A stretch of 33,767 bases of DNA from NCBI GenBank assembly GCA_964490435.1, contig CAZBCF010000013.1:1-33767 (forward strand). Reading direction: 5' to 3'. The notes beneath the pieces were generated by a model. It searched no databases, was not told where the DNA came from, and saw nothing but the letters and a program-made list of their open reading frames with translations. Positions 1 to 8,088 of the stretch are shown in pieces. This DNA comes from IMCC26077 sp964490435. Lineage in GTDB: Bacteria > Actinomycetota > Actinomycetes > Nanopelagicales > Nanopelagicaceae. The position numbers and the translations under genes were made by a program. The number at the start of each line of letters is the position of its first letter. Position 1 is the first letter of the stretch.

Positions 1-1705
1 GACGATCTGCGTCGTCAGAGCCTGATGCGCGCATGTTGGTGAGCTTCTTCTCGCGGACCGGATTAACATCCATATCCTCGTTCCTTGCGTTCTCGCCAAT
101 GACCATACCTTCGTACACCTCAGAACCAGGCTCGACAAAGATTGTGCCGCGCTCTTGGAGTGATGAGAGCGCATAGGAAGTGACCATGCCGCGCCGATCA
201 GCGACAAGTGACCCAGTGGGGCGGGTGAGGATCTCGCCATGCCATGGCTCGTACCCATCAAAGACGTGATGGAGCAGACCAGTACCGCGCGTCTCAGTGA
301 GGAACTCAGTACGAAAACCAATGAGGCCACGTGATGGCACTCGATAATCCATGCGAATCCAACCAGTGCCATGGTTAGTCATCTGCGCCATCCGGCCTTT
401 GCGACTTGCCATCAATTGGGTGACGATGCCAAGAAAATCCTCCGGCACATCGATGGTGAGTGATTCCATCGGCTCATTGAGTTTGCCATCAACCATCTTG
501 GTGACAACTTGAGGCTTGCCCACAGTTAATTCAAAACCTTCACGGCGCATGATCTCAACGAGAACTGCAAGTTGCAGTTCACCACGACCTTGAACCTCCC
601 ATGTGTCTGGGCGATCGGTGGGCAACAATCGAAGTGAAACATTGCCTACTAACTCGGCATCGAGACGATTCTTCACTAATCGGGCGGTGAGTTTCTTTCC
701 CTCTTGTCCTGCAAGGGGCGCGGTATTGATTCCGATAGTCATCGAAATAGAGGGTTCATCAACGGTAATGAGTGGCAGCGCTTTCGGATTCTCTGGATCT
801 GCGAGGGTCTCACCGATTGTGATTGTCTCGAAGCCCGCGACAGCGATGATGTCGCCAGGGCCGGCGCTCTCGACTGATTGTCGTTCTAACCCATCGTTCA
901 TCAATAATTCGACAACTTTTGCACGTTCGATATTTCCATCAACTTTTATCCAAGCGACCTGTTGCCCCTTGCGAATTGTTCCTTGATGAATGCGGCAGAT
1001 CGCCAAGCGACCTAGATATGGCGATGCATCAAGGTTTGTTACTTGTGCCTGAAGGGCAGCGCCTTCGGTATAGGTGGGAGCCGGAATAGTGTTATAGATA
1101 GTCTCGAAAAGTACATCGAGGTTGCTCTCGCTGGGCATGCCACCATTCTCTGGTCGCTCAAGGCTTGCCCGCCCTGCTTTAGCGCTGGCATACACGATCG
1201 GAAAATCGATCTGTTTCTCATCGGCATCCAAATCCAAGAAGAGTTCGTAAGTCTCATCAACTACTTCGGCGATTCTCGAGTCGGGACGATCGACCTTATT
1301 AATAACAAGGATTACCGGGAGATTCTTTGAGAGCGCTTTGCGGAGAACGAAGCGGGTCTGTGGCAGCGGGCCTTCGGAAGCATCGACCAGAAGAAGTACG
1401 CCATTGACCATCTCGAGGCCGCGCTCGACCTCACCCCCGAAATCTGCGTGGCCAGGGGTATCGATGATGTTGATGGTTTTATCACCTCGCTTGATTGCGG
1501 TGTTCTTGGCAAGAATGGTGATTCCCTTTTCACGCTCGAGATCCATCGAATCCATTACGCGATCGTCGCCTTCGCCCTTCTCTTTGTGGGCAGCGAAAGC
1601 GCCAGATTGCCAGAGCATGGCATCGACCAAGGTCGTTTTGCCATGGTCGACGTGGGCGATGATGGCGATATTTCGCAAATCTTCGCGTTTACTAGAATTA
1701 TTCAA
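1..1705 (-). CDS. typA: Ribosome-associated GTPase TypA/BipA, 3' end cut by window edge
   Basis: Translational GTPase of the EF-G/LepA superfamily that binds the ribosome and helps 50S assembly and stress adaptation. Seen: the P-loop AHVDHGKTT at about residues 17-25, then the G3 motif DTPGHADFGGEVER and G4 NKVDRPDSR. Near the window edge is the TypA C-terminal signature REKKLTNMRASGSDDADR, typical of TypA rather than LepA or EF-G. About 568 codons are present, so some 40-65 C-terminal residues lie outside the window. No ATG or GTG fits the N-terminus. The frame is open only back to a stop at 1733-1735, and a TTG at 1703-1705 begins LNNSSKREDLRNIAI, so a TTG start is chosen. A weak GGG lies 7-9 nt upstream. 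Family identity is very secure; the start is less so. Confidence 0.95.
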   Translation of the reverse strand, partial: MNNSSKREDLRNIAIIAHVDHGKTTLVDAMLWQSGAFAAHKEKGEGDDRVMDSMDLEREKGITILAKNTAIKRGDKTINIIDTPGHADFGGEVERGLEMVNGVLLLVDASEGPLPQTRFVLRKALSKNLPVILVINKVDRPDSRIAEVVDETYELFLDLDADEKQIDFPIVYASAKAGRASLERPENGGMPSESNLDVLFETIYNTIPAPTYTEGAALQAQVTNLDASPYLGRLAICRIHQGTIRKGQQVAWIKVDGNIERAKVVELLMNDGLERQSVESAGPGDIIAVAGFETITIGETLADPENPKALPLITVDEPSISMTIGINTAPLAGQEGKKLTARLVKNRLDAELVGNVSLRLLPTDRPDTWEVQGRGELQLAVLVEIMRREGFELTVGKPQVVTKMVDGKLNEPMESLTIDVPEDFLGIVTQLMASRKGRMAQMTNHGTGWIRMDYRVPSRGLIGFRTEFLTETRGTGLLHHVFDGYEPWHGEILTRPTGSLVADRRGMVTSYALSSLQERGTIFVEPGSEVYEGMVIGENARNEDMDVNPVREKKLTNMRASGSDDADR

Positions 1706-1727
1706 GAGATACCCATTTCGTAGGGGT

Positions 1728-1736
1728 CTAGATTAG
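1728..1736. promoter_or_regulatory. Candidate bidirectional -10 element between typA and the oxidoreductase gene
   Basis: The near-palindrome CTAGATTAG contains TAATCT on the minus strand (1730-1735), 24 nt before the typA TTG start, and TAGATT on the plus strand (1729-1734), 66 nt before the GTG start at 1801. Both match the TANNNT -10 consensus. The same core occurs at 11931-11939 and, in a variant form, at 16988-16997, each time between divergent genes. Its use is inferred from sequence only. Confidence 0.4.
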
Positions 1737-1800
1737 GTTCCAGCACGCAGATTTGTCGAATCGCCACATCGTGAATAGATAGAAAAGAAGGAAGAGACAA

Positions 1801-2925
1801 GTGATAAGAGTTGGCTTTATCGGTGGTGGTCTTGATTCTGCAATTGGCAGAGCACACTTTGGGGCAATAAATATTGATCGTAAATATTCGCTCGATGCTG
1901 GAGTTTTTAGCATTGAAAAGAAAGTCAATATTAAATCTGGTGAGTTTTATGGTGTTGATCCAACCCGAGTTTATAGTGACATCTCTGAATTAATTGAGGT
2001 AGAAAGCAAGAAACTCGATGCCGTGATTGTGCTCTCTCCCACACCGCTCCACTTCGAACATATAAATCTGCTCCTCGATGCACACATCCCAGTAATCTCC
2101 GAGAAGGCTCTCTGTACCAATAGTCATGATGCCGCGGTGATTGCAGAACGCATTGATAAGGAGAGATGTTTTCTCTCGGTAACATTTACTTACACCGGAT
2201 ACCCGATGGTGCGAGAAATCAGAGAGATGATTACAACGGGTTTCTTAGGCGAATTGATCTCTTGCCAGATAGAAATGCCTCAAGAGAGTTTTATTCGCTC
2301 AAGTAGTACTGGTGCATCGCCAACACCACAATCGTGGCGCCAGCTCGACTATGAGATTCCCAGCGTCACGTTGGATCTAGGTACACACGTCGTTAACCTG
2401 CTCGAGTTCATCACAGGGAATCAAGTAAGACGTGTTTCTGCAATCGCTAAACATTCAGGCGAAGTCGCAAAGTTGATTGACAACGTTTTTGCTATCGGGG
2501 AACTTCACAACGGAACACCTATCAGCCTCTATTGGAATAAATCATCGCTTGGAAAGCGTAACGGGCTGGCGTGCACTATCTATGGCAGTAAGGGTGCAAT
2601 ATCGTGGGCACAAGAAGATCCAGAAAACTTGCGCTATGTCGGAAAAGATGGCGCTATCCAGATTATCGACCGAAGTCACTCGATGATTTCGGTCGCATCA
2701 GAGAGTCGATACCAACGTTTTAAAGTCGGACACCCAGCAGGTTACATCGAGGCATTTGCCAATCTCTATCTCGACATTGCTGATGATCTGGCTAGGTATA
2801 AATCAGGAGAAAAATTCGACAACCCATATACCCATAGCGCAACTAATTCAGTAGCTGGGCTGAGAGTTTTAGAAGCAATCCACCAAAGCGCAAGCGCCAA
2901 AACGTGGGTAGAAATCAAACGTTAA
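1801..2925 (+). CDS. Gfo/Idh/MocA family NAD(P)-dependent oxidoreductase
   Basis: Probable NAD(P)-dependent sugar or polyol dehydrogenase of the glucose-fructose oxidoreductase / inositol 2-dehydrogenase / MocA family, 374 aa. Seen: an N-terminal Rossmann fold with GFIGGG at residues 5-10, the family EKP-type motif as EKALC at 101-105 (K102 is the expected catalytic lysine), and DLGTH at 192-196, the usual catalytic Asp/His region of the C-terminal alpha/beta domain. The start is GTG at 1801, preceded by a good ribosome site (GGAAGAG, about 6 nt upstream). It is a single gene, divergent from typA and convergent with ychF, whose 3' end it overlaps by 11 bp. It is AT-richer than its neighbours and has no metabolic partner beside it, so the substrate cannot be inferred. 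Family call is strong; function within the family is unknown. Confidence 0.88.
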   Translation: MIRVGFIGGGLDSAIGRAHFGAINIDRKYSLDAGVFSIEKKVNIKSGEFYGVDPTRVYSDISELIEVESKKLDAVIVLSPTPLHFEHINLLLDAHIPVISEKALCTNSHDAAVIAERIDKERCFLSVTFTYTGYPMVREIREMITTGFLGELISCQIEMPQESFIRSSSTGASPTPQSWRQLDYEIPSVTLDLGTHVVNLLEFITGNQVRRVSAIAKHSGEVAKLIDNVFAIGELHNGTPISLYWNKSSLGKRNGLACTIYGSKGAISWAQEDPENLRYVGKDGAIQIIDRSHSMISVASESRYQRFKVGHPAGYIEAFANLYLDIADDLARYKSGEKFDNPYTHSATNSVAGLRVLEAIHQSASAKTWVEIKR

Positions 2926-3988
2926 ATCGAAATTCGACGACATCGCCATCGTGCATGATGTAATCCTTGCCCTCCATGCGTACCTTGCCTTTAGTGCGCG
3001 CCTCTGCCAAAGAGCCAGCAGCGACAAGGTCATCAAACGAGACGACTTCAGCTTTGATAAATCCTTTTTGGAAATCGGTATGAATAACACCAGCCGCTGC
3101 TGGAGCGGTATCTCCTTTATGAATAGTCCACGCCCGCGCCTCTTTTGGCCCAGCAGTGAGATAGGTCTGCAGGCCTAAGGTATTAAAACCTACTCGAGCA
3201 AGAGTTCGTAACCCTGGCTCTTTCAAACCAATAGATTCAAGTAGCTCTAACGCATCGGCTTCATCGAGCTCTGCTAAATCGGCTTCAGTCTTTGCATCGA
3301 GGAATATCGCTTCGGCCGGAGCGACTTGAGCACGTAACTTCTTTTTCAAATCCTCATCACCAAGTTCAGTTGCATCGACATTGAAGACGTAAATAAATGG
3401 TTTTGCAGTGAGCAGATGTAATTCTTTGAGTAAAGATTTGTCGAGCGAGGTTGCCGATATCAAGGTGCCCTCTTTCAAGGCAGATTCGGCTCTCTTTATC
3501 TCGTCAATCTCTGCGGCACGCTCCTTGTTCTGCCGCGCCTCTTTTTCAAGACGTGGTAACGCCTTTTCGATTGTCTGTAGATCGGCGAGCGCAAGTTCGG
3601 TATTAATGGTCTCGATGTCAGAGAGCGGATCAACTTTTCCATCGACGTGCACGACATCGCCATCGTTGAACACGCGCACGACTTGGCAGATTGCATCGGC
3701 TTCACGGATATTTGCAAGGAATTTGTTACCTAGGCCCGCTCCTTCGGATGCGCCTTTGACTATTCCAGCAATATCAACGAAGGAAACTGATGCCGGAATG
3801 ATTTGTTCGGAATGGAAAATCTTGGCTAGAACCGCAAGGCGATCATCGGGCACCCCGACCACCCCGACATTCGGCTCGATGGTGGCGAATGGATAGTTGG
3901 CCGCCAGGACCTGGTTCTTGGTCAAAGCATTGAAAAGGGTGGACTTACCCACATTGGGCAGGCCGACGATTCCGATAGAGAGGCTCAC
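2915..3988 (-). CDS. ychF: Redox-regulated ATPase / ribosome-binding P-loop protein YchF
   Basis: Obg-family P-loop NTPase that prefers ATP and associates with ribosomes, 357 aa, normal length for the family. Seen: Walker A GLPNVGKST near the N-terminus, G3-like DIAGIVKGASEGAGLGN, the degenerate G4 region FNVDATE where canonical GTPases have NKxD (the known reason YchF favours ATP), a central coiled-coil insertion, and a C-terminal TGS-type domain containing GFIKAEVVSFDD and ending EFRFNV. The start is GTG at 3986-3988. It lies exactly 6 nt after a TAGGCT -10 box and has no Shine-Dalgarno, so the mRNA is probably leaderless. It is divergent from rmuC and overlaps the upstream-facing oxidoreductase gene at its 3' end (2915-2925). 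Confidence 0.97.
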   Translation of the reverse strand: MSLSIGIVGLPNVGKSTLFNALTKNQVLAANYPFATIEPNVGVVGVPDDRLAVLAKIFHSEQIIPASVSFVDIAGIVKGASEGAGLGNKFLANIREADAICQVVRVFNDGDVVHVDGKVDPLSDIETINTELALADLQTIEKALPRLEKEARQNKERAAEIDEIKRAESALKEGTLISATSLDKSLLKELHLLTAKPFIYVFNVDATELGDEDLKKKLRAQVAPAEAIFLDAKTEADLAELDEADALELLESIGLKEPGLRTLARVGFNTLGLQTYLTAGPKEARAWTIHKGDTAPAAAGVIHTDFQKGFIKAEVVSFDDLVAAGSLAEARTKGKVRMEGKDYIMHDGDVVEFRFNV

Positions 3989-3994
3989 AACTAG

Positions 3995-4000
3995 AGCCTA
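3995..4000 (-). promoter_or_regulatory. Leaderless -10 box of ychF
   Basis: TAGGCT reads on the minus strand, followed by 6 nt and then the GTG start of ychF. Spacing of 6-7 nt from a TANNNT box places transcription initiation at the start codon, as known for leaderless genes of actinobacteria. Confidence 0.7.
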
Positions 4001-4008
4001 CGGCCCTT

Positions 4009-4026
4009 TGTCAGCCCTGCCTGACA
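4009..4026. promoter_or_regulatory. Perfect inverted repeat between ychF and rmuC, candidate operator
   Basis: TGTCAG-CCCTGC-CTGACA has perfect 6-bp arms around a 6-bp centre. It occupies the only region where the -35 contacts of both divergent promoters could lie. It is too far from either gene end to be a terminator and has no T-run. Regulator unknown. Confidence 0.5.
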
Positions 4027-4036
4027 CGATTGCACC

Positions 4037-5176
4037 ATGGACTTCAGCACTGCCGCCTCCCTAGCCATCGGCGCCCTCGTCGGTCTCCTTCTTGGAGTGG
4101 CGATCACATACTTATTAACGCGGCGCGAGAGCGCGCTCTATCGCGCCCAACTCGAAGCCCAGAGCCAGCACAGCGCTACCTCGGTTGAAGCGACCGCCCG
4201 AATCGATGAACTCTTGCGCGCTATGAACAACGGAGTGGCGCAGCTCACCGAGAAGACACAGGCGGCCGAACTCAAACGTGCCGAAGTCGAAGCGCAGATC
4301 AAAGAGCAGATAAAGAATATGAGCGAGAAGAACGAGCGACTTGTGCTCGAGACAGCAAAACTCGCTGGTGCGCTCTCGAAGGCCCAGAGTCGAGGGCAGC
4401 TCGGCGAGGCGCAACTTGAGATGATCCTCGAAAGCTCAGGATTGAGTGAAGGAATACATTTTGAGCGGCAGGAACATCGCGTCACCGAAGGTGAAATCTC
4501 CAAACCCGATATCACCATCAAACTTCCTGGTGGAACCGAAATATTCGTCGACTCCAAATTCCCCTTCGATCGGTTCTGGGATGGTATCGGCGCTGATGAT
4601 TCTGGAGAGCGCGCAACATTAATGGCAGCGCATGCAAAAGATCTCCTCAATCACATCACTACATTGGCAAAACGTGGTTATCACACAAGTGGTGCATCAC
4701 CTGATTTTGTCGTGCTCTTTGCTCCCTTCGAATCGATTCTCAGCGAAGCCCTCGAAGCTGATCCCCTCCTTTTACAGAAGGCCTTTTCCAAAAATGTCGT
4801 CCTTGCAACTCCTACTACGATGCTCGCGCTACTGCGAACGATTGCCTATGGATACTCTCGACATGATTTGGCGCGCAATGCGGATGAGATTCGAAATCTC
4901 GCCGGTGAACTTCTCAAGCGTGTCGGGAAGGTCCATGAACGAATCGAGAATCTTGGCGATCGTTTGAAAGCCACCGAGCGAGCCTTTAATGAGTTGGTTG
5001 CCTCTGCGGAGAATCACCTTCTCGTCCCCGCGCGAAAGATGGGCAAGTTAGGTGCACCGACGAGCAAAGAGCTCACTGGAATCACACCGCTTGAAAGCGA
5101 GATTCGCGCGATTGCAACCAGTGAAAGTGGCGGCGGTGATGATGAATTAGACTTCCATCACGAGGAGAAAAAGTGA
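4037..5176 (+). CDS. rmuC: DNA recombination protein RmuC homologue
   Basis: Membrane-anchored protein of the RmuC family, thought to limit inversions and recombination at repeats through a PD-(D/E)XK-like nuclease fold. 379 aa. Seen: an N-terminal transmembrane helix at about residues 9-28, a coiled-coil region at about 35-115, then the conserved core RGQLGEAQLE, KPDITI and FVDSKFPFDRFW, which supply the acidic and lysine residues of the putative active site. A charged C-terminal tail follows. The ATG start at 4037 has no Shine-Dalgarno. CACGAT (4025-4030), one mismatch from TANNNT, sits 6 nt before it, so a leaderless start is possible. The stop overlaps the GTG of the next gene (GTGA), so the two are probably co-translated. 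Confidence 0.92.
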   Translation: MDFSTAASLAIGALVGLLLGVAITYLLTRRESALYRAQLEAQSQHSATSVEATARIDELLRAMNNGVAQLTEKTQAAELKRAEVEAQIKEQIKNMSEKNERLVLETAKLAGALSKAQSRGQLGEAQLEMILESSGLSEGIHFERQEHRVTEGEISKPDITIKLPGGTEIFVDSKFPFDRFWDGIGADDSGERATLMAAHAKDLLNHITTLAKRGYHTSGASPDFVVLFAPFESILSEALEADPLLLQKAFSKNVVLATPTTMLALLRTIAYGYSRHDLARNADEIRNLAGELLKRVGKVHERIENLGDRLKATERAFNELVASAENHLLVPARKMGKLGAPTSKELTGITPLESEIRAIATSESGGGDDELDFHHEEKK

Positions 5177-5607
5177 AATCTGGTGAATTGCACGTGGCCG
5201 GGCGCCCGATAATCCAAGGGCGCGGCCTTACCTCGCCTGGAATCATCGCCCTCTACATACTCGGACTCTTTCTCATACAAACAATCGAAAATTTCATCTC
5301 AGGTCAGCCGGGGCGACTCACTGGAATTGTGTTGCTTCTGCTCTTCGTAGCCGCTGTTCGCTTAGGTCGCACTGGAACGCTCTTCACTGCAGTTGTCACT
5401 CCACCACTTGCACTCACTGGCACATTGCTTTTCGCTACTATCGTGAGTAAGGGTTTTGCTCTGACCTCATTGCTAGTAGCGCTTGTATCAAACCTCGCCC
5501 GGCTAGCACCGTGGCTCCTGCTCACCGCACTCGTAAGTTGGGGATACTTCTTTATCGCGCAACGACGAAGCGCTATTTCAAGCCAGCAGCCTTCAGATCT
5601 TTCCTGA
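5173..5607 (+). CDS. Small integral membrane protein, DUF6542-like
   Basis: 144-aa protein of unknown function. Seen: a short polar N-terminus, then about four hydrophobic segments (roughly residues 22-40, 47-64, 72-92 and 94-125) and a polar Ser/Gln-rich tail, so it is an inner-membrane protein. Small actinobacterial membrane proteins of the DUF6542 type commonly sit near ispH, rmuC and xseA, and this one fits by size and position. I assign that family only tentatively. The start is GTG at 5173, overlapping the rmuC stop by 4 nt (GTGA), indicating translational coupling. Its 3' end overlaps the convergent ispH gene by 35 bp. Confidence 0.7.
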   Translation: MKSGELHVAGRPIIQGRGLTSPGIIALYILGLFLIQTIENFISGQPGRLTGIVLLLLFVAAVRLGRTGTLFTAVVTPPLALTGTLLFATIVSKGFALTSLLVALVSNLARLAPWLLLTALVSWGYFFIAQRRSAISSQQPSDLS

Positions 5608-6532
5608 GCTCGGGAGGCATTGAGAAGAGCAGGTGCTCCTCGGCCTTTGTCACGACCTCAACTTCGCTAAATCCATATTCACTCAATGTGGCGAGTAACT
5701 CTTCTACCAAGATCTCAGGCACTGATGCGCCACTGGTCACCCCGACTGTGCTTACCCCTTCAAGCCACTCGGGTTTCATTTCGTGTGCGTAATCGATGAG
5801 GTAAGAGGCACGTGCGCCACTCTCTAGCGCAACCTCTACAAGGCGAACAGAATTGGAAGAGTTTCGTGATCCCACGACCAGGACGAGATCACTTTGTGGC
5901 GCAATCTCTTTCACTGCAAGTTGGCGATTCTGCGTGGCATAACAAATGTCATCACTTGGTGGATCATTAAGGAGTGGAAACTTCTCCTTGAGCGACTTCA
6001 CCGTGCTGAGCGTCTCGTCGACGCTGAGTGTGGTTTGCGAGAGCCAAATCAATTTACTCGGATCTTTGATCTCTAATTTCTCGATATCTTGAGGTTTGTC
6101 GATGAGTTGGACATGGTCGGGCGCCTCGCCCGCCGTCCCTTCGACCTCTTCATGCCCCTCATGTCCGATGAGCAGAATCTGATAATCCTCGGCAGCGAAT
6201 CGACGCGCCTCTTGATGGACCTTGGTCACAAGTGGGCAGGTGGCATCGATGGTCTTGAGATTTCGCGATTGTGCACTTTCATGTACCGCTGGCGAGACGC
6301 CATGTGCGGAGAAGATGACCGTAGCGCCCTCTGGAACTTCATCGGTCTCATCGACAAATATCGCACCACGTTTCTCGAGAGTTTCGACTACATGCTTGTT
6401 ATGAACGATCTGCTTTCGAACGTAGACCGGAGCACCGTAAAGATCTAGAGCCTTCTGGACAGTGACCACAGCGCGATCCACCCCAGCGCAATAGCCGCGC
6501 GGCGCTGCAAGAAGCACTCGTTTGGCCGGCAT
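5573..6532 (-). CDS. ispH: 4-hydroxy-3-methylbut-2-enyl diphosphate reductase IspH (LytB)
   Basis: Last enzyme of the MEP pathway. It reduces HMBPP to IPP and DMAPP with an iron-sulphur cluster. 319 aa, standard length. Seen: the three cluster cysteines C15 (PRGYCAGV), C99 (DATCPLV) and C197 (DICYATQNRQ); substrate histidines H44, H77 (SAHGVS) and H127; the catalytic glutamate E129 in HEGHEEVEG; SQTT at 165-168; and the GSRNSSNS loop. The ATG at 6530-6532 lies 6 nt after a TAGGCT -10 box without a Shine-Dalgarno, so a leaderless mRNA is likely. It is divergent from xseA. ispD and ispF of the same pathway are at the right end of this window. Confidence 0.98.
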   Translation of the reverse strand: MPAKRVLLAAPRGYCAGVDRAVVTVQKALDLYGAPVYVRKQIVHNKHVVETLEKRGAIFVDETDEVPEGATVIFSAHGVSPAVHESAQSRNLKTIDATCPLVTKVHQEARRFAAEDYQILLIGHEGHEEVEGTAGEAPDHVQLIDKPQDIEKLEIKDPSKLIWLSQTTLSVDETLSTVKSLKEKFPLLNDPPSDDICYATQNRQLAVKEIAPQSDLVLVVGSRNSSNSVRLVEVALESGARASYLIDYAHEMKPEWLEGVSTVGVTSGASVPEILVEELLATLSEYGFSEVEVVTKAEEHLLFSMPPELRKDLKAAGLK

Positions 6533-6538
6533 AGCCCT

Positions 6539-6544
6539 AGCCTA
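6539..6544 (-). promoter_or_regulatory. Leaderless -10 box of ispH
   Basis: TAGGCT on the minus strand, then 6 nt, then the ATG of ispH. A 10-bp perfect palindrome GCTCGCGAGC (6548-6557) lies just upstream, within the spacer between the -10 and -35 regions. Confidence 0.7.
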
Positions 6545-6588
6545 ATCGCTCGCGAGCCGCTGCGCCTTCGCTTCGGAACTCTATTGAT

Positions 6589-6594
6589 TACGCT
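6589..6594 (+). promoter_or_regulatory. Leaderless -10 box of xseA
   Basis: TACGCT followed by 6 nt and the ATG at 6601. No Shine-Dalgarno lies in the 6 nt between. Same geometry as the ispH promoter on the opposite strand. Confidence 0.7.
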
Positions 6595-6600
6595 TACATC

Positions 6601-7821
6601 ATGATCGAGAGTAGTTCGGAGGAGCCGCTTCCAGTTCGCGTCGTCTCTGAGTCGATTGGGGAATATATCGGTCGCCTTGGCCCTGTCTGGGTCGAGGGTG
6701 AAGTTGCCGAAATCACGCGCCGACCAGGGTCGCAGATGGCATTCATTCGCCTCAAAGATACGAGCGTAGATATGTCGCTGCAGGTCACTTGTCATAGATC
6801 GATTCTGGAGGCGATAGATCCACTACCTGACAATGCGCGCATCGTCGCGTATGCACGGGTGAATTGGTACGCGGTGCGTGGCACGCTCTCTCTATTAGCG
6901 CGCGAAATCCGACAGGTTGGTCTTGGTGAGCTACTTGCTCGGCTAGAACAATTGAAGAACCTACTTGCTGCCGAGGGTTTATTTGCATCCGAGCGCAAGC
7001 GTGCGCTGCCCTTTTTGCCGCGTCGAATTGGGCTCATCTGTGGTCGCGCGAGCGCCGCTGAAAAGGATGTAGTCGACAATGTTCAAAGACGCTGGCCTGG
7101 GATGCAATTCGAGATCCGAGAGGTGGCAGTTCAGGGCAGTACTGCTGTCGTCGAGGTCTCACGGGCGCTGCTCGAGCTAGAGCAAATCGAGGAGGTTGAT
7201 GTCATTATCGTGACGCGAGGTGGCGGATCATTCGAGGACTTACTCCCCTTCTCCGACGAGTCTCTCATCCGATTGGTCGCATCGCTCACTACGCCAATCA
7301 TCAGCGCGATTGGACATGAACAAGATGCTCCACTTCTCGATCTAGTCGCCGACCTACGCGCATCCACACCGACTGATGCGGCTAAGCGAGTGGTGCCAAG
7401 TCTGGTAGAAGAGGTCGAACGTTTGGCACATCTACTCAATAGGTTAGAGGCGCGGATGAGTTCAATAATCGACTTGGAATCATCGAAAATCTCCGCATTA
7501 GTGAGCAGGCCGGTGCTGAAAGATCCCACCACTTTGATCACTATTCGACGCGAAGAGGTTAAGGTCATGTGCAGCGACTCTAAGAAGGCAACGACCGCGC
7601 TGATTAAAGAAGCCCGTGGTGAAATCAAAGAGCTCAAGGCGCAGATCACTGCGCTCTCGCCACTGTCAACGCTGAAGCGCGGATACGCAGTGATTCAGAA
7701 GAGTGGAAAACTAGTGGCAGATAGCAAGATAATCGAGCCATCTGATGAACTCGATGTGACTCTCGCAAAAGGTGAATTGACCGTATCAGTTCTGAAAAAG
7801 CGGGCAGGGAAAGGAAGATAA
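6601..7821 (+). CDS. xseA: Exodeoxyribonuclease VII large subunit
   Basis: Catalytic and DNA-binding subunit of ExoVII, a metal-independent single-strand exonuclease used in mismatch repair and recombination. 406 aa. Seen: an N-terminal OB-fold (about residues 10-105, with VWVEGEVAEI and FIRLKD), then the core domain with GLICGRASAAEKD (143-156), VIIVTRGGGSFEDLLPFSDE (201-220) and the signature around AIGHEQDAPLLD (236-247) with STPTDAAK at 255-262. A coiled-coil arm at about 270-350 matches the part that holds small subunits. The start follows a TACGCT-N6 leaderless promoter. The stop overlaps the xseB ATG by one base (TAATG). Confidence 0.97.
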   Translation: MIESSSEEPLPVRVVSESIGEYIGRLGPVWVEGEVAEITRRPGSQMAFIRLKDTSVDMSLQVTCHRSILEAIDPLPDNARIVAYARVNWYAVRGTLSLLAREIRQVGLGELLARLEQLKNLLAAEGLFASERKRALPFLPRRIGLICGRASAAEKDVVDNVQRRWPGMQFEIREVAVQGSTAVVEVSRALLELEQIEEVDVIIVTRGGGSFEDLLPFSDESLIRLVASLTTPIISAIGHEQDAPLLDLVADLRASTPTDAAKRVVPSLVEEVERLAHLLNRLEARMSSIIDLESSKISALVSRPVLKDPTTLITIRREEVKVMCSDSKKATTALIKEARGEIKELKAQITALSPLSTLKRGYAVIQKSGKLVADSKIIEPSDELDVTLAKGELTVSVLKKRAGKGR

Positions 7822-8039
7822 TGGCCGAGAAGAAGAAGCCCACGTACGAACAGGCGCGCGATGAACTCACCAAAATCGTTGCCAAGTTAGAAGCAGGTGG
7901 CGCGTCACTTGAGGATTCGATTGCGCTCTGGGAGCGTGGCGAGGAATTGGCGAAGATATGCAATGAATGGCTTGATTCTGCGAAGGCGCGGCTGGAGCGG
8001 CACGATGAGGGAGGTAAAAGAGACAAGGGAGATAAATGA
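7821..8039 (+). CDS. xseB: Exodeoxyribonuclease VII small subunit
   Basis: 72-aa small subunit of ExoVII. Several copies dock on the coiled-coil arm of XseA and regulate its activity. Seen: a two-helix protein with YEQARDELTKIVAKLE and the conserved GxxSLEDSIALWERGEEL segment, followed by a charged C-terminus. Length and motif are typical. The ATG overlaps the xseA stop by one base, giving coupled translation and a natural xseA-xseB operon. Confidence 0.95.
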   Translation: MAEKKKPTYEQARDELTKIVAKLEAGGASLEDSIALWERGEELAKICNEWLDSAKARLERHDEGGKRDKGDK

Positions 8040-8065
8040 GATGTGCGCCATAAGCGCAATCAACT

Positions 8066-8080
8066 AGAGGAGCGTATTCT
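8066..8080 (+). promoter_or_regulatory. Fumarase upstream signals: GAGGAG tract and TATTCT -10
   Basis: AGAGGAG (8066-8072) resembles a ribosome site but lies 16 nt from the ATG at 8089, which is too far. TATTCT (8075-8080) lies 8 nt before the ATG and could be a -10 box giving a leaderless or nearly leaderless mRNA. The two readings compete. Confidence 0.4.
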
Positions 8081-8088
8081 TTTACATT

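Noticed and set aside
603..986. Open plus-strand frames of 95-132 codons opposite typA (also 1043-1330, 1338-1736 and 1448-1723)
   Set aside because: They lie antisense to a well-conserved typA reading frame, have Ser/Arg-rich low-complexity products and no promoter or ribosome site, so they are shadows.
7131..7649. Long minus-strand frame (172 codons) opposite xseA; similar frames opposite ychF (3408-3896), rmuC (4138-4650) and the MFS gene (11013-11528)
   Set aside because: Ser/Arg-rich antisense frames arising from codon bias in the real genes; no start signals and no recognisable domains.
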